Part shown: piece after piece, positions 41,701 through 49,582 of the stretch
Layout: the number at the start of each line of letters is the position of its first letter
Numbering within the stretch: the first letter of the stretch is position 1
Assembly (NCBI GenBank): GCA_965243805.1
Contig: OZ251577.1
Coordinates: 2,046,001 to 2,110,000 of the forward strand
DNA length: 64,000 bases
Direction of reading: 5' to 3'
From: CATQHQ01 sp965243805
Lineage (GTDB): Bacteria > Gemmatimonadota > Gemmatimonadetes > Longimicrobiales > Gaopeijiaceae
Notes under the pieces: generated by a model
What the model saw: only the letters and a program-made list of their open reading frames with translations
Told to the model about the DNA's origin: nothing
Databases searched by the model: none
Translations under genes and position numbers: made by a program

Positions 41701-41780
41701 CCGAGGGCCAGACGCCGAGCGGCGAGCATGGGGCGAGCGACAAGCATGGGGCCAGGCTGGGGTCGGTGCGGCGAAGTCAT
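38763..41780 (-). CDS. Large secreted BNR/sortilin (VPS10)-like propeller protein
   Basis: A 1005-residue exported protein. After the signal peptide (to about residue 50, APAQ) come two seven- to ten-bladed propellers made of BNR/Asp-box units (YRSDDGGATWTHLG, YKTTDGGDSWQEL, YRSEDGGASWQKV and others). A C-terminal beta-sandwich (VRLSIRNGAGQTVRVMEAPG) and a helical tail follow. Such proteins are often labelled glycosyl hydrolase, but no sialidase catalytic residues are evident and a binding role is more likely. Short repeats (GAEGAP; GAANGAAN) are inserted in loops. The ATG overlaps the exonuclease stop (ATGA). Confidence 0.88.
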   Translation of the reverse strand: MTSPHRPQPGPMLVARPMLAARRLALGFAAALLLLSLALPTSATPAPAQRPITEADLAAFEARHIGPALTGGRIHDVEALPDDPSTIYVATASGGLWKSTNRGVTWTNLWEHMPVSTFGDVAIAPSDPNVVYAGTGEQQNRQSTSWGNGVYRSDDGGATWTHLGLEETRHTGRVQVHPTDPEIVYVAALGNLWRSSPERGVYRSRDGGNRWEKVLYVDEHTGAVELVMDPTDPNVLYAATYQRQRRTWGFNGGGPGSGIYKTTDGGDSWQELTDGLPEGDKGRIGIAIARTNPQVLNALVQHADESGGYRSEDGGASWQKVSDQNIRPMYYSHVFIDPTDENRVYTLATSSHRSEDGGRSFREIASRPTYDVGVHADHHSMWINPGDPEHFYLAGDAGLHETYDGGATFRRINNLPIGQFYGIDVDDRDPYWVYGGMQDNHSWMGPSATRSWEGIVDDDWRQTGFGDGMYQQAAPDGRTIYINAQNGAWTRFDNATGDMMSLRLTAPEGEEPYRWDWVSPSLLSRHDPNVVYVGGNRLFISRDRGSSFERTEDLTRDQDRDEMEIMGVKGREIALSRNDGTSSYGEIVTLSESPLDPDVLWVGTDDGNVQVSRDGGRSWNEVSGGAEGAPSGAEGAPRGAYVSRVAASAADAGTAHVAFDAHRDGDFAPYLYRVEEFGARWTPLHGGLPSGSVNVVAEHPDNSHVLFVGTEHHVFASGDGGASWAKFPGLPTTAYDDLVVHPREKDLVLGTHGRSIIVVDDVAPLAEYAALGAAGGAANGAANATLHLFGLRRGTVRNYWKDTSYRAQAVFMGQNPADGTLVTYWLGPDATQTQTPVRLSIRNGAGQTVRVMEAPGGPGTHRVNWDLRHGLPGGSEAWAAHDPSEVPRTLATRGPFVSPGVYTAELAVGSAVHARKFHVRGDPDLPLSVADYQEREAFLLELLDLAAQLEGATGPAMRFRRQLQQLYGAINGGGVRQGTLHPPTATQREQLEGIKRAMRERGLVT

Positions 41781-42607
41781 ATCGATTCCGGTTTCCTCGG
41801 TAGGTCGAGCACGGTCTGGTTGGGGTCGTGGCGGCCCAGGGCGGCCCGGATGGCGGCTCGCACCTCCGAGTCCAGGTCGTCCAGGCCCATCATCCACTCC
41901 AGGTAGTCCGGGGTGGTCCGGGCCACTTCGTCGAGCAATGTGCCCCGGTGCTTGCCCCGACGGAAGGTGAGTGCCTCGCTGTCGGACTTGGAGAACCAGC
42001 GGTCGAACTCGGACTCGAAGGGCGTGTGCTCGTTGCAGTAGAGGTGCAGTTCGTGGATGCTCCGAGGCAGGTCGGGGTACCGCTCCATCTGGGCGGTCAT
42101 GACGGCGACCGTGGTGCGGATGTCGCCGAGTGCCGAGTGCGCATCCTCGTGATCGCGATCCAAGTAGAACCTGGCCGCCCCCGTCAGGTCTCGGGGCTCC
42201 TCCCTGTGGAAGATCACCTGCATGTCCACGATCCGCCGGTCGCCCACCTCGAAGGGCACGCCCGCGCGCCGGAACTCGGCCATGAGCAAGCGCAGGTCGT
42301 AGCGTCGGATGTTGAAGCCGGCCAGGTCGCAGTCCCCCAAGAAGCTGGCCAGAGACTTGGCGCGGGCGCGGAACGGCTTAAGGTCCGCCACGTCCTCGTC
42401 GGTGATCTTGTGGACCTTGGTGGCCTCGGGCGGGATCGGCATCTCGGGGTTGAAGCGGCGAACCCGCTCCTCCTGCCCGCCGTCGGGATTGATCTTGACC
42501 GCGGCCATCTCGACGATGCGGTCGCGGGCCACGCTGAGCCCGGTGGTCTCCAAGTCGAAAAAGACGACGGGCCGGTCGGGCTGGAAGGGAAGGGGGGGAA
42601 GCTTCAT
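41777..42607 (-). CDS. DEDDh 3'-5' exonuclease with an ExoX-like C-terminal domain
   Basis: A 276-residue DnaQ-family exonuclease. ExoI is FFDLETTGL (Asp and Glu ligands), ExoII lies in the GFNIRRYDLRLL segment and ExoIII is HEDAHSALGDIRTT with the catalytic His and Asp. The C-terminal segment LTFRRGKHRGTLLDEVARTTPDYLEWMM is split here as LTFRRGKHRGTLL and DYLEWMM; it is the small domain also found in exodeoxyribonuclease X. It trims single-stranded DNA or 3' ends in repair. The ATG at 42607 follows a leaderless-type element. The large propeller gene is coupled behind it, an odd pairing. Confidence 0.9.
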   Translation of the reverse strand: MKLPPLPFQPDRPVVFFDLETTGLSVARDRIVEMAAVKINPDGGQEERVRRFNPEMPIPPEATKVHKITDEDVADLKPFRARAKSLASFLGDCDLAGFNIRRYDLRLLMAEFRRAGVPFEVGDRRIVDMQVIFHREEPRDLTGAARFYLDRDHEDAHSALGDIRTTVAVMTAQMERYPDLPRSIHELHLYCNEHTPFESEFDRWFSKSDSEALTFRRGKHRGTLLDEVARTTPDYLEWMMGLDDLDSEVRAAIRAALGRHDPNQTVLDLPRKPESI

Positions 42608-42614
42608 GGCGGGT

Positions 42615-42643
42615 AAGCTCGGAGGCTGGACGCCCTGCGTCAA
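42615..42643 (-). promoter_or_regulatory. Candidate leaderless promoter of the exonuclease gene
   Basis: On the reverse strand: TTGACG (42643-42638), a 17-nt spacer and GAGCTT (42620-42615), then 7 nt to the ATG at 42607. No Shine-Dalgarno sequence. The -10 match is weak, but the spacing equals that of the other examples. Confidence 0.3.
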
Positions 42644-42690
42644 CCGTTGGGAGCCGGTCCGAGAGCCGGTTGGGAGCCGGTTGGGAGCCC
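42644..42690. repeat. 11-bp tandem repeat between divergent genes
   Basis: Imperfect copies of GAGCCGGTTGG start near 42651, 42663 and 42674, with partial units on each side. The forward gene has TATGTT ending 6 nt before its ATG at 42720. Confidence 0.8.
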
Positions 42691-42719
42691 GCCGTCGGTG
42701 CCGCCGTTATGTTGGCGCC

Positions 42720-43412
42720 ATGTCCCACGCAGAGCGCTGCCATCTGGGCGTTGAGATCGACCGCTACGACGCCGCCATTCGCCGGTTCGTGCCCAGTTAC
42801 GAGACGATGCTGCGGGTCGTCGCCGAGCAGGTCGCAGCCGTTCGGCCAGCGCGGGTGCTCGACTTGGGGGCGGGGACCGGTGCGCTTGCCCAGGCGATCC
42901 TCGACCGGGCTGGGAGAGTGGGTGATTGCCCGTCTGTCGTCTTGCTCGACCTCAACGCGGAGATGCTGGAACAGGCGCGGACTCGGCTCGCTGCCTTCGG
43001 CGACCTAATCGCGTGCCGCCGACAGTCCTACCACGACCCCCTGCCTCGCTGCGACGCCGTGGCCGCCTCCCTGGCGCTGCATCACGTGCCGGACATGGCC
43101 GAGAAGCGTCGTCTCTACGAGCGCATCTACGAGGCGCTTCAGCCCGGCGGGGTTTTCGTCAACGCCGATGCTGTGGTGCCTGCCGACCCCGACGGTCGCG
43201 CCACGGCCATGGAAGCTTGGGCCGCGCACCTGGTGGACTGCGGCTTCACCCGGGAGCGTGCGTTTGAGCTCTTTGAGGAGTGGGCGGAGGAGGACACATA
43301 CCAGCCGCTGGAGGAGGAGCTGGCCGGGGTAGGCGCAGCCGGGTTTGAGGCCGAGTGCGCTTGGCAAGCAGGGCCGATGGCCGTGGTGGTGGGACGGAAG
43401 CTAGGCGCCTAG
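42720..43412 (+). CDS. SAM-dependent methyltransferase (class I, small molecule)
   Basis: A 230-residue class I methyltransferase. Motif I is VLDLGAGTGALAQAIL, motif II VVLLDLNAEMLEQA, and ASLALHHVPDM is the post-II segment, with LQPGGVFVNADAV after it. It resembles tRNA or quinone-type methyltransferases (CmoA-like in layout), but the substrate is not readable. There is no Shine-Dalgarno sequence; TATGTT lies 6 nt before the ATG, so it may be leaderless. The last codons overlap the convergent DNA methylase gene in a 12-bp palindrome. Confidence 0.82.
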   Translation: MSHAERCHLGVEIDRYDAAIRRFVPSYETMLRVVAEQVAAVRPARVLDLGAGTGALAQAILDRAGRVGDCPSVVLLDLNAEMLEQARTRLAAFGDLIACRRQSYHDPLPRCDAVAASLALHHVPDMAEKRRLYERIYEALQPGGVFVNADAVVPADPDGRATAMEAWAAHLVDCGFTRERAFELFEEWAEEDTYQPLEEELAGVGAAGFEAECAWQAGPMAVVVGRKLGA

Positions 43413-46328
43413 CAGCGCCACCGCCTCCCTGTTGTTCCCGTGGACCGAGGGTTCGGCGCACCAGAGGCGTCGCAACTGGGGCACCACGTCATCAGCCCAT
43501 TCGGGGAGCGCGATCATCCTCATCACCGCCCGGTCGATCTCCTGGCGCACCGGATCGGCGTGAGCCTGGCACAGCGGTCGCAACGTCTTGGTCTTGAGCT
43601 GCTCGAAGGCTTGCGCGGCGGCGTCCAGGGCGGTCTCGTCCAGGCGGTCCAGCAGCGGCACGGGGATCTGGCGGAGCGCCTGTATCTGTGTCGTGGATCG
43701 CCCGGCGTGGGTTCTCTGGCCAATGGACCAGTGAACAAGGCTGCCCAAGGTGGAGTTGGCCCACAGCGCGAATGCCTTCAGGACCCGCCGATCGTCGTGG
43801 GCCAGTGCCGTCCACGACCGTCCGCCCATGACCGGATCCTCGGTGGTAGCCGCCAGCAGCGCCTGCGACGTCCACCGCATGTTTCGGGCGTAGAACAGGG
43901 TGGCGGCACGGCGGCGCATGCGGTCTTGGTCCCTGTCGACCAACACCATGGGGACAACTCCCTTGTGCGTGGGACGCACCTCCATCCGTCGCTGTTCTTT
44001 GGATTCGGCTGTCCATAACGCGCGGTCACGGACGAACGACGCGCCCGTCGGCAGCGGATGCATCTCGAAGGCGCCGGGCCCGGTTCCTCCAATCGGGTAT
44101 CCGATCAAGTGGTGCGTCGGGCCGACCTTGAACAGGTCCTCCATGCGTCCAAACGCCACGCTCGTAGCAACCGTCTCCAGGCCGACGAGATCGCCGAAGC
44201 GGTTGCGCACGAGATCGTTTGAGAATGTGGACAAGATCGGCGACAAGGCGCCCAACGGCGTCCACGGCCTGCCCGATCCGTCGACTCGGAAAACAGCTAC
44301 TGTTCCAATCTCGTCGTCGCCACTGCGAACGGGGAAATGGTCGGCCCCGGTCTTCCTTACAGCGCGGACCACGCTCCGGGCGATCTCGTGGGCTTGTCCG
44401 GCGTCCCGCAGCGGCTCGTACAACGTGACGCACCGGACGACGGCGTCCTGCCGTGAGCCCGGTGCGCGCTTGGTGGCCACCAGCATCATCTCCTCCATCC
44501 CCGTGTCGGCCGATACCGCTGCGCGTCCCAGCGCACGCCCTGCCGGGAACGCAACGGCGACCACGTCGCTGTACTTGGTCTCCAGGAGTTGGCGCGTCAT
44601 CGTCCAGCTGTGGGCGAAGGCGGCGGTCAGCGGAAGCACGAAGCCCAGCCTGCCGCCGGGACGCAGCTTCTGGTCGGCCAGCGCCAGGAACGATGCCGCC
44701 ATTCCCGCTTGGTTGTTGGCCTTGCCCCTTGTCAGCGCCTGCCACCGCTGCTGGCACGCCTTCCGCTCAGCGTCGCTCAGGCCGGCCACATCGAAGGCGC
44801 TCTGGCCGCCCCGGGTACGGGAGTACGGTGGGTTCATGAGCACCCAGGCAAGCGATTCGTCGCCGACGTAGACGGAGCTTCGGCGCTCTTCTTCGACGCC
44901 CGTCGACTTGTCTCCAGCGGTTCCGAAGAGGTCGTCCATCTCGTCGGCCATGAAGTACTCCAGCGCACCGGTCCTGGCGGGCTCTCCACCTACGCCGACC
45001 CACCCGACATGGGTGGCGCCGTAGGGGTTGCTGTCGCCCAGTGCCGCAAGGGAGGAGGCCGTCAGGTGAGCCGCGATCGGACTGATGTCGGTGCCGTAGA
45101 TTCCCTTCTCCATCGCGATCCTGTGCAGCCGCACCATGGAATCGGCAGTGGCGCCGCCCGAGCGCCGGTGCAGTGCTGCAATCCTTCTGTAGCCCGCTCG
45201 CAACAGCGTGCCCGTGCCGCACGCAAGATCGGCGAGCCGCGCATCGTCCCACAGATCGGGGTCGGTCCAAGAAGCGTCGGCCGGCAAAGACTCCTTGGTA
45301 ACAGTCATCGCCGCCAGGAACTCGGCGGCGGGCGGTTGGGTGTAGTAAGCGGCCGCGGTCTTCCTGTCGTCGCTCAGCTTGGGAAAGAGCTCGGCTCCGA
45401 CGTTGATGTGGGCTCCCAGCCTGTGCGTCCTGATCTTTTCGACGGCCTTCAGCAAGCAGCGAAGGGCCAAAGACGTCCCACGAACATTGGCCGCGCGCGA
45501 TTCTGCCATCACCTCCTTGGCGGGCTCGAAGATCGAGCGCCAGTTCTCGGTCAGTATCTCTTGCCATGCGTCGACGAAATCGGTAGGCAAGGGGCGTCGA
45601 TCGCTGCCGGTGCAGCACTCGGCCAGCGACGGTATGTGCCCGTAGCGTTCGTTGAGCCGGTCCTGGGTTAGGAGCGCGTTGAGCCAGAGCACCATCGTGG
45701 TGGAGAAGCCCCTCAGCACGGTGCTCTGACGCATCGCGGCAACAATCCGTTCTCGCTGATAGGGGTTGCTCGTCATGTGGAGTCGGTCGGCCGCCCACTG
45801 CACTTGTTGCGCCACGTAGGCGGCTGTCTCTTCGACGATCTCCCTCGGTGACGCCACCAACGGCAGGAGATCGACCAGGGCGTCGACGCCTCCTACGACG
45901 AACCCGCTCTCCGGCCACCGCCGCGTCCGGTCGTCGCTGGCACACTGGTGCACTGCGTAGGCGAGCTTGAAGCCCTGCCGCAACTTCCGTTCTATCTGCG
46001 ATCTCGGCCACTCGCGACAGGAGCCGGGGATGCGAACGGCGATCGCAGTCAGGATCGAAAGTCCTCCGGCCGTTATTTCCAAGCCCAGGCGGCGAATCGC
46101 GTCTCGGTCCGCATCCCGACCGTCGAACGACGCCTCGATCGCCACCGGGTACGCGTTCGGGTCGGCGATCAGGATGTCGGGGTGCTTCCCCGGCGCACCG
46201 GCGATCGTGCGGGTCTGCTCCACTCGAACGGCGTTCGGCAACTCCCGCCACCCCACGACCGAGTGTCGCAACGCCGCTCCAAGGGCCTCGTTGAAGGAAG
46301 GTTCGGTGGTCGATCCAGAGTAGGTCAT
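43401..46328 (-). CDS. Large solitary N6-adenine DNA methylase with a nuclease-like N-terminus (type IIG-like)
   Basis: A 975-residue protein. The methylase part has SAM motif I DLACGTGTLLRAGY (about 367-380), motif IV NPPYSRTRGG (499 onward), and, before them, the YYTQPPAAEFLAAM segment typical of N6 enzymes. The N-terminal 150 residues resemble a PD-(D/E)xK fold: KHPDILIAD with Asp51 and VAIEASF with Glu65, but the usual lysine is Ser67. The last third is probably the target-recognition region. It may be a type IIG restriction-modification enzyme or a nuclease-dead methylase of the PglX kind. No R, S or BREX partner is near. The ATG at 46328 has GGAG upstream. Confidence 0.85.
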   Translation of the reverse strand: MTYSGSTTEPSFNEALGAALRHSVVGWRELPNAVRVEQTRTIAGAPGKHPDILIADPNAYPVAIEASFDGRDADRDAIRRLGLEITAGGLSILTAIAVRIPGSCREWPRSQIERKLRQGFKLAYAVHQCASDDRTRRWPESGFVVGGVDALVDLLPLVASPREIVEETAAYVAQQVQWAADRLHMTSNPYQRERIVAAMRQSTVLRGFSTTMVLWLNALLTQDRLNERYGHIPSLAECCTGSDRRPLPTDFVDAWQEILTENWRSIFEPAKEVMAESRAANVRGTSLALRCLLKAVEKIRTHRLGAHINVGAELFPKLSDDRKTAAAYYTQPPAAEFLAAMTVTKESLPADASWTDPDLWDDARLADLACGTGTLLRAGYRRIAALHRRSGGATADSMVRLHRIAMEKGIYGTDISPIAAHLTASSLAALGDSNPYGATHVGWVGVGGEPARTGALEYFMADEMDDLFGTAGDKSTGVEEERRSSVYVGDESLAWVLMNPPYSRTRGGQSAFDVAGLSDAERKACQQRWQALTRGKANNQAGMAASFLALADQKLRPGGRLGFVLPLTAAFAHSWTMTRQLLETKYSDVVAVAFPAGRALGRAAVSADTGMEEMMLVATKRAPGSRQDAVVRCVTLYEPLRDAGQAHEIARSVVRAVRKTGADHFPVRSGDDEIGTVAVFRVDGSGRPWTPLGALSPILSTFSNDLVRNRFGDLVGLETVATSVAFGRMEDLFKVGPTHHLIGYPIGGTGPGAFEMHPLPTGASFVRDRALWTAESKEQRRMEVRPTHKGVVPMVLVDRDQDRMRRRAATLFYARNMRWTSQALLAATTEDPVMGGRSWTALAHDDRRVLKAFALWANSTLGSLVHWSIGQRTHAGRSTTQIQALRQIPVPLLDRLDETALDAAAQAFEQLKTKTLRPLCQAHADPVRQEIDRAVMRMIALPEWADDVVPQLRRLWCAEPSVHGNNREAVALLGA

Positions 46329-46341
46329 GGCGCTCTCCGCT

Positions 46342-46377
46342 CCGTTAGCGACGTTGCTTCCGTTAGCGACGTTGCTC
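46342..46377. repeat. 18-bp direct repeat upstream of the DNA methylase
   Basis: Two copies of CCGTTAGCGACGTTGCTT (42nd and 60th base of the 46300 block; second copy ends in C). They fill the 5' region of the methylase gene and could be a regulatory duplication. Confidence 0.85.
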
Positions 46378-46407
46378 GTGAATGCTGATCCAGCCCTGGC
46401 CTTAAGT

Positions 46408-49400
46408 CTAATCCGCCATCTCGGTCGGGTCGAACCCCTTCAGGGTCGTGCCGCCGGGAAGGCCGCGGCCCTTGTACAGGAAGAAGAAGGTGGGGAAGAC
46501 AATCAGTACCACAAGGGCCGAGGTGGCTACGCCGCCGAACAACGGCGTCGCGATGCGCTTCATCATGTCGGCGCCGGTACCGTCGCTGAGCATGATCGGC
46601 GCCAGGCCGATCACGTCGGTGGCCACGGTCATGACGATCGGGCGCACCCGGGAGATGGCGCCGTTGTAGATCGCCTGCACTAAGTCCCACCGGTCGTTCA
46701 TCTCGCCTTCGGCCACCGCGTCGGCGTAGGCGATGTCCAGGTACAGCATGAACACGATCGCGGTTTCGGCGTACAGTCCCGCAACGGCGATCAGCCCCAC
46801 CCACACCGCGACGCTCAAGTTGTAGTCGAGCAGGTACAGCAGCATGAACGAGCCGCTCAGCGCAAACGGCACGCCCAGCAGGATCGCTCCGGTTTTGGCA
46901 AACGACTTGGTGTTGAGGCTGATCACGCCGAAGATCACCATCACCGTCAGCGGGATGATGAAGCGCAGGCGTCGCTCGGCCTGCTGCATCGATTCGTACT
47001 GGCCGCTCCAGGCAATGGAATAGCCGGACGGGACGTCCACGTTCGCCGCCACGGCCTCCCGGGCCGCCTCCACGTATCCGCCCAGGTCCGACGTGGCGAT
47101 GTCGATGTACACCCATGCATTGGGACGGGCGTTCTCGCTCTTGATGACGGGCGGGCCGACCACAAACTCCATCGCGGCCAGCTGCCCCAACGGCACCTGC
47201 GTTCCAGTCGGGGTCGGCACCAGCACTTCCTGCAACGCTGGCAGGTCGTCGCGGAAGTCGCGCTCGTAGCGAAGGTTGACCGGGTAGCGCTGCAGCCCCT
47301 CCACGGTGGTGGTGACGCGCATCCCGCCGATGGCGGTGCCGATCGTCCACTGCACGTCCTCCACCGTCAAGCCGTAGCGCGCTATCGCTTCCCGGTCGAT
47401 GGTGATGTCCAGGTAGTTGCCGCCCATCACTCGCTCGGCAAAGGCGCTCAGCGTGCCGGGCAGGTCGCGCACGGCCTGCTCCACCTCCTGGCCCAAGCGC
47501 TCCAGCACCGCCAGCTCCGGCCCCGCGATCTTCACGCCCACCGGCGTCTTGATGCCTGTGGAGAGCATGTCGATGCGCGTCTTGATGGGCATTGTCCATG
47601 CGTTGGTGAGACCAGGAACCTGCACGGCGTGTTCCAGCTCGACGATCAGCTGCTCCCGCGTCATGCCCTCGCGCCACTGGTCCCTGGGCTTGAGGAGGAT
47701 CGTGGTCTCGATCATCGAGAGCGGTGCCGGGTCGGTGGCGGTCTCGGCGCGTCCCACCTTGCCGAAGACGTGGTCCACCTCGGGGAAGGTCTTGATGATC
47801 CGATCCGTGCGCTGCAACAAGTCCCGTGCTTCGGTGATGGAGATGCCGGGCAGAGTGGTGGGCATGTAGAGCAGGTCGCCCTCCCACAACGGCGGCATGA
47901 ACTCGGAGCCGAGACGCTTGTACGCCAGCGTCGAGCCGAGCAGCAGCACCGCCATCCCGCCCAGCACCAGCACCGGAGTGCGGAAGGCGCGCCGGAGCAA
48001 CGGAATGTACAGACGGGCCAGCACGTTGCGGGCGGGGTTCAGGTACTCGGAGCGGATCCGGCCCCGCACCAAGTAGCCCGCCAGCACGGGAATGAGGGTG
48101 AGGGAGAGCAGCGCGGCGGCCGCCATCGAGGTGGTCTTGGTGATCGCCAGCGGGCGGAAGAGGCGTCCCTGCTGCTCGTCCAGCATGAAGACGGGCAGGA
48201 ACGACACCGTGATCACCAGCAGCGACGCGAAGAGCGCCGGCCCCACTTCCCGGCAGGCGGCGCCGATGATCTCCCAGTGGGAGCGCCCATCGCTCTTGCG
48301 GGCCAGGTGGCGGTGGGCGTTCTCGACCATGACGATGGCCGCGTCCACCATGGTACCGACGGCCACGGCCACGCCGCCCAGGGACATGATGTTGAGCTGC
48401 ACCCCCGTCCAGTTGGTGAAGATGCAGGCGACAAAGAAGCCCGCTGGGAGCGACGCCACCGCTACCAAGCCGCTGCCCAGGTGAAGGAGGAACACGAGGC
48501 AAACGCCGCCGATGATCAGGAACTGCTGGAAGAGCGCATTGCGCAGGTTGCCCACCGCGTCGTCGATCAGCCCGGTGCGGTCGTACCCGACCACGATCTC
48601 GACGCCGTCCGGAAGTTGCGGCCTGATCTCCTCGATCCGCGCCTTGACCGCTTGCACCACTTGGCGGGTGTCGGCGCCGTAGCGCACCACCACGATCCCG
48701 CCCACGACTTCGCCCTCGCCGTCCCACTCGGCCACGCCCCGCCGGATGTCGGGGCCGATCGCCACCCGAGCCACGTTCTCCAGCAGCAGCGGCGTGCCGT
48801 TCGGGTTCACCCCCAGCACGATCTGGCCGATCTCCTCGGGCGACCGGATATAGCCCCGCCCCCGAATCATGAACTCCTTCCCGCCCAGCTCCAGCAGCCG
48901 ACCGCCCGTGTCGGCGTTGCTGCGACGCACAGCGGCTGCGATCCGCTGCGGTGTCACGCCGTACGCGCGCAGGCGGTTCGGGTCCATCGTGATCTGGTAC
49001 TGGCGCACAAAGCCGCCCACGCTGGCCACTTCCGCAACCCCAGGCACGGCGCCCAGCTCGTACTTCAGGAACCAGTCCTGCAACGAGCGCAGCTCGCCCA
49101 AGTCGTGACGGTCCGACTTGAGGCCGTACATGAACGCCCATCCCACACCGGTGGCGTCGGGTCCCAACGTGGGCGACACCCCCGGCGGAAGGCTGGCCAA
49201 CGCGGTGCTGAGCGACTCCAGGACCCGGCTGCGCGCCCAGTACAGGTCGGTTCCGTCCTCGAAGATCACATACGCCAGCGAGCGCCCGAAGAAGGAGTAG
49301 CCGCGCACGTCGCGGGCGCCGGGAACCGAGAGCAGTTGAGTGGTGAGGGGATAAGTGATCTGGTCCTCGACGATACGCGGCGCCTGGCCCGGATACTCGG

Positions 49401-49548
49401 TGAGGACCACGACCTGTACGTCCGACATGTCGGGGATGGCGTCGAGCGTATGGCGCGAAAGGGAAACGGCGCCCAGCACCATCAACAGCAACGCCCCCAA
49501 CAGGACGATGGGCCTGTTGGCAAGCGACCAGTCGACGACTCGGTTCAA
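46408..49548 (-). CDS. cusA: Cu(I)/Ag(I) efflux RND pump, CusA type
   Basis: A 1046-residue inner-membrane RND transporter of the heavy-metal class. The proton-relay Asp in TM4 is present (GTMVDAAIVMVEN, Asp402). The three methionines that bind copper and silver in E. coli CusA are all in place: Met562 (DLLYMPTT), Met612 (APLSMIETT) and Met661 (RIDMLSTG). It therefore exports Cu(I)/Ag(I) rather than Zn/Co. The start is TTG 49548, 34 nt after the CusB-like stop, which lies upstream on the reverse strand. With CusB and CusC it forms a full trans-envelope pump. No copper-sensing regulator is adjacent. Confidence 0.95.
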   Translation of the reverse strand: MNRVVDWSLANRPIVLLGALLLMVLGAVSLSRHTLDAIPDMSDVQVVVLTEYPGQAPRIVEDQITYPLTTQLLSVPGARDVRGYSFFGRSLAYVIFEDGTDLYWARSRVLESLSTALASLPPGVSPTLGPDATGVGWAFMYGLKSDRHDLGELRSLQDWFLKYELGAVPGVAEVASVGGFVRQYQITMDPNRLRAYGVTPQRIAAAVRRSNADTGGRLLELGGKEFMIRGRGYIRSPEEIGQIVLGVNPNGTPLLLENVARVAIGPDIRRGVAEWDGEGEVVGGIVVVRYGADTRQVVQAVKARIEEIRPQLPDGVEIVVGYDRTGLIDDAVGNLRNALFQQFLIIGGVCLVFLLHLGSGLVAVASLPAGFFVACIFTNWTGVQLNIMSLGGVAVAVGTMVDAAIVMVENAHRHLARKSDGRSHWEIIGAACREVGPALFASLLVITVSFLPVFMLDEQQGRLFRPLAITKTTSMAAAALLSLTLIPVLAGYLVRGRIRSEYLNPARNVLARLYIPLLRRAFRTPVLVLGGMAVLLLGSTLAYKRLGSEFMPPLWEGDLLYMPTTLPGISITEARDLLQRTDRIIKTFPEVDHVFGKVGRAETATDPAPLSMIETTILLKPRDQWREGMTREQLIVELEHAVQVPGLTNAWTMPIKTRIDMLSTGIKTPVGVKIAGPELAVLERLGQEVEQAVRDLPGTLSAFAERVMGGNYLDITIDREAIARYGLTVEDVQWTIGTAIGGMRVTTTVEGLQRYPVNLRYERDFRDDLPALQEVLVPTPTGTQVPLGQLAAMEFVVGPPVIKSENARPNAWVYIDIATSDLGGYVEAAREAVAANVDVPSGYSIAWSGQYESMQQAERRLRFIIPLTVMVIFGVISLNTKSFAKTGAILLGVPFALSGSFMLLYLLDYNLSVAVWVGLIAVAGLYAETAIVFMLYLDIAYADAVAEGEMNDRWDLVQAIYNGAISRVRPIVMTVATDVIGLAPIMLSDGTGADMMKRIATPLFGGVATSALVVLIVFPTFFFLYKGRGLPGGTTLKGFDPTEMAD

Positions 49549-49582
49549 GGGTTCAGCAAGGGGTTCAGGACCCGCCGCGGGT

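Noticed and set aside
38763..41780. The large propeller protein as an active sialidase or other glycosidase
   Set aside because: Asp-box repeats are present, but I could not identify the arginine triad or an acid/nucleophile pair. The fold alone does not show catalysis.
43401..46328. The large methylase as part of a BREX or type I system
   Set aside because: No PglZ, BrxC, HsdS or HsdR-like gene is nearby, so only a solitary enzyme can be supported.
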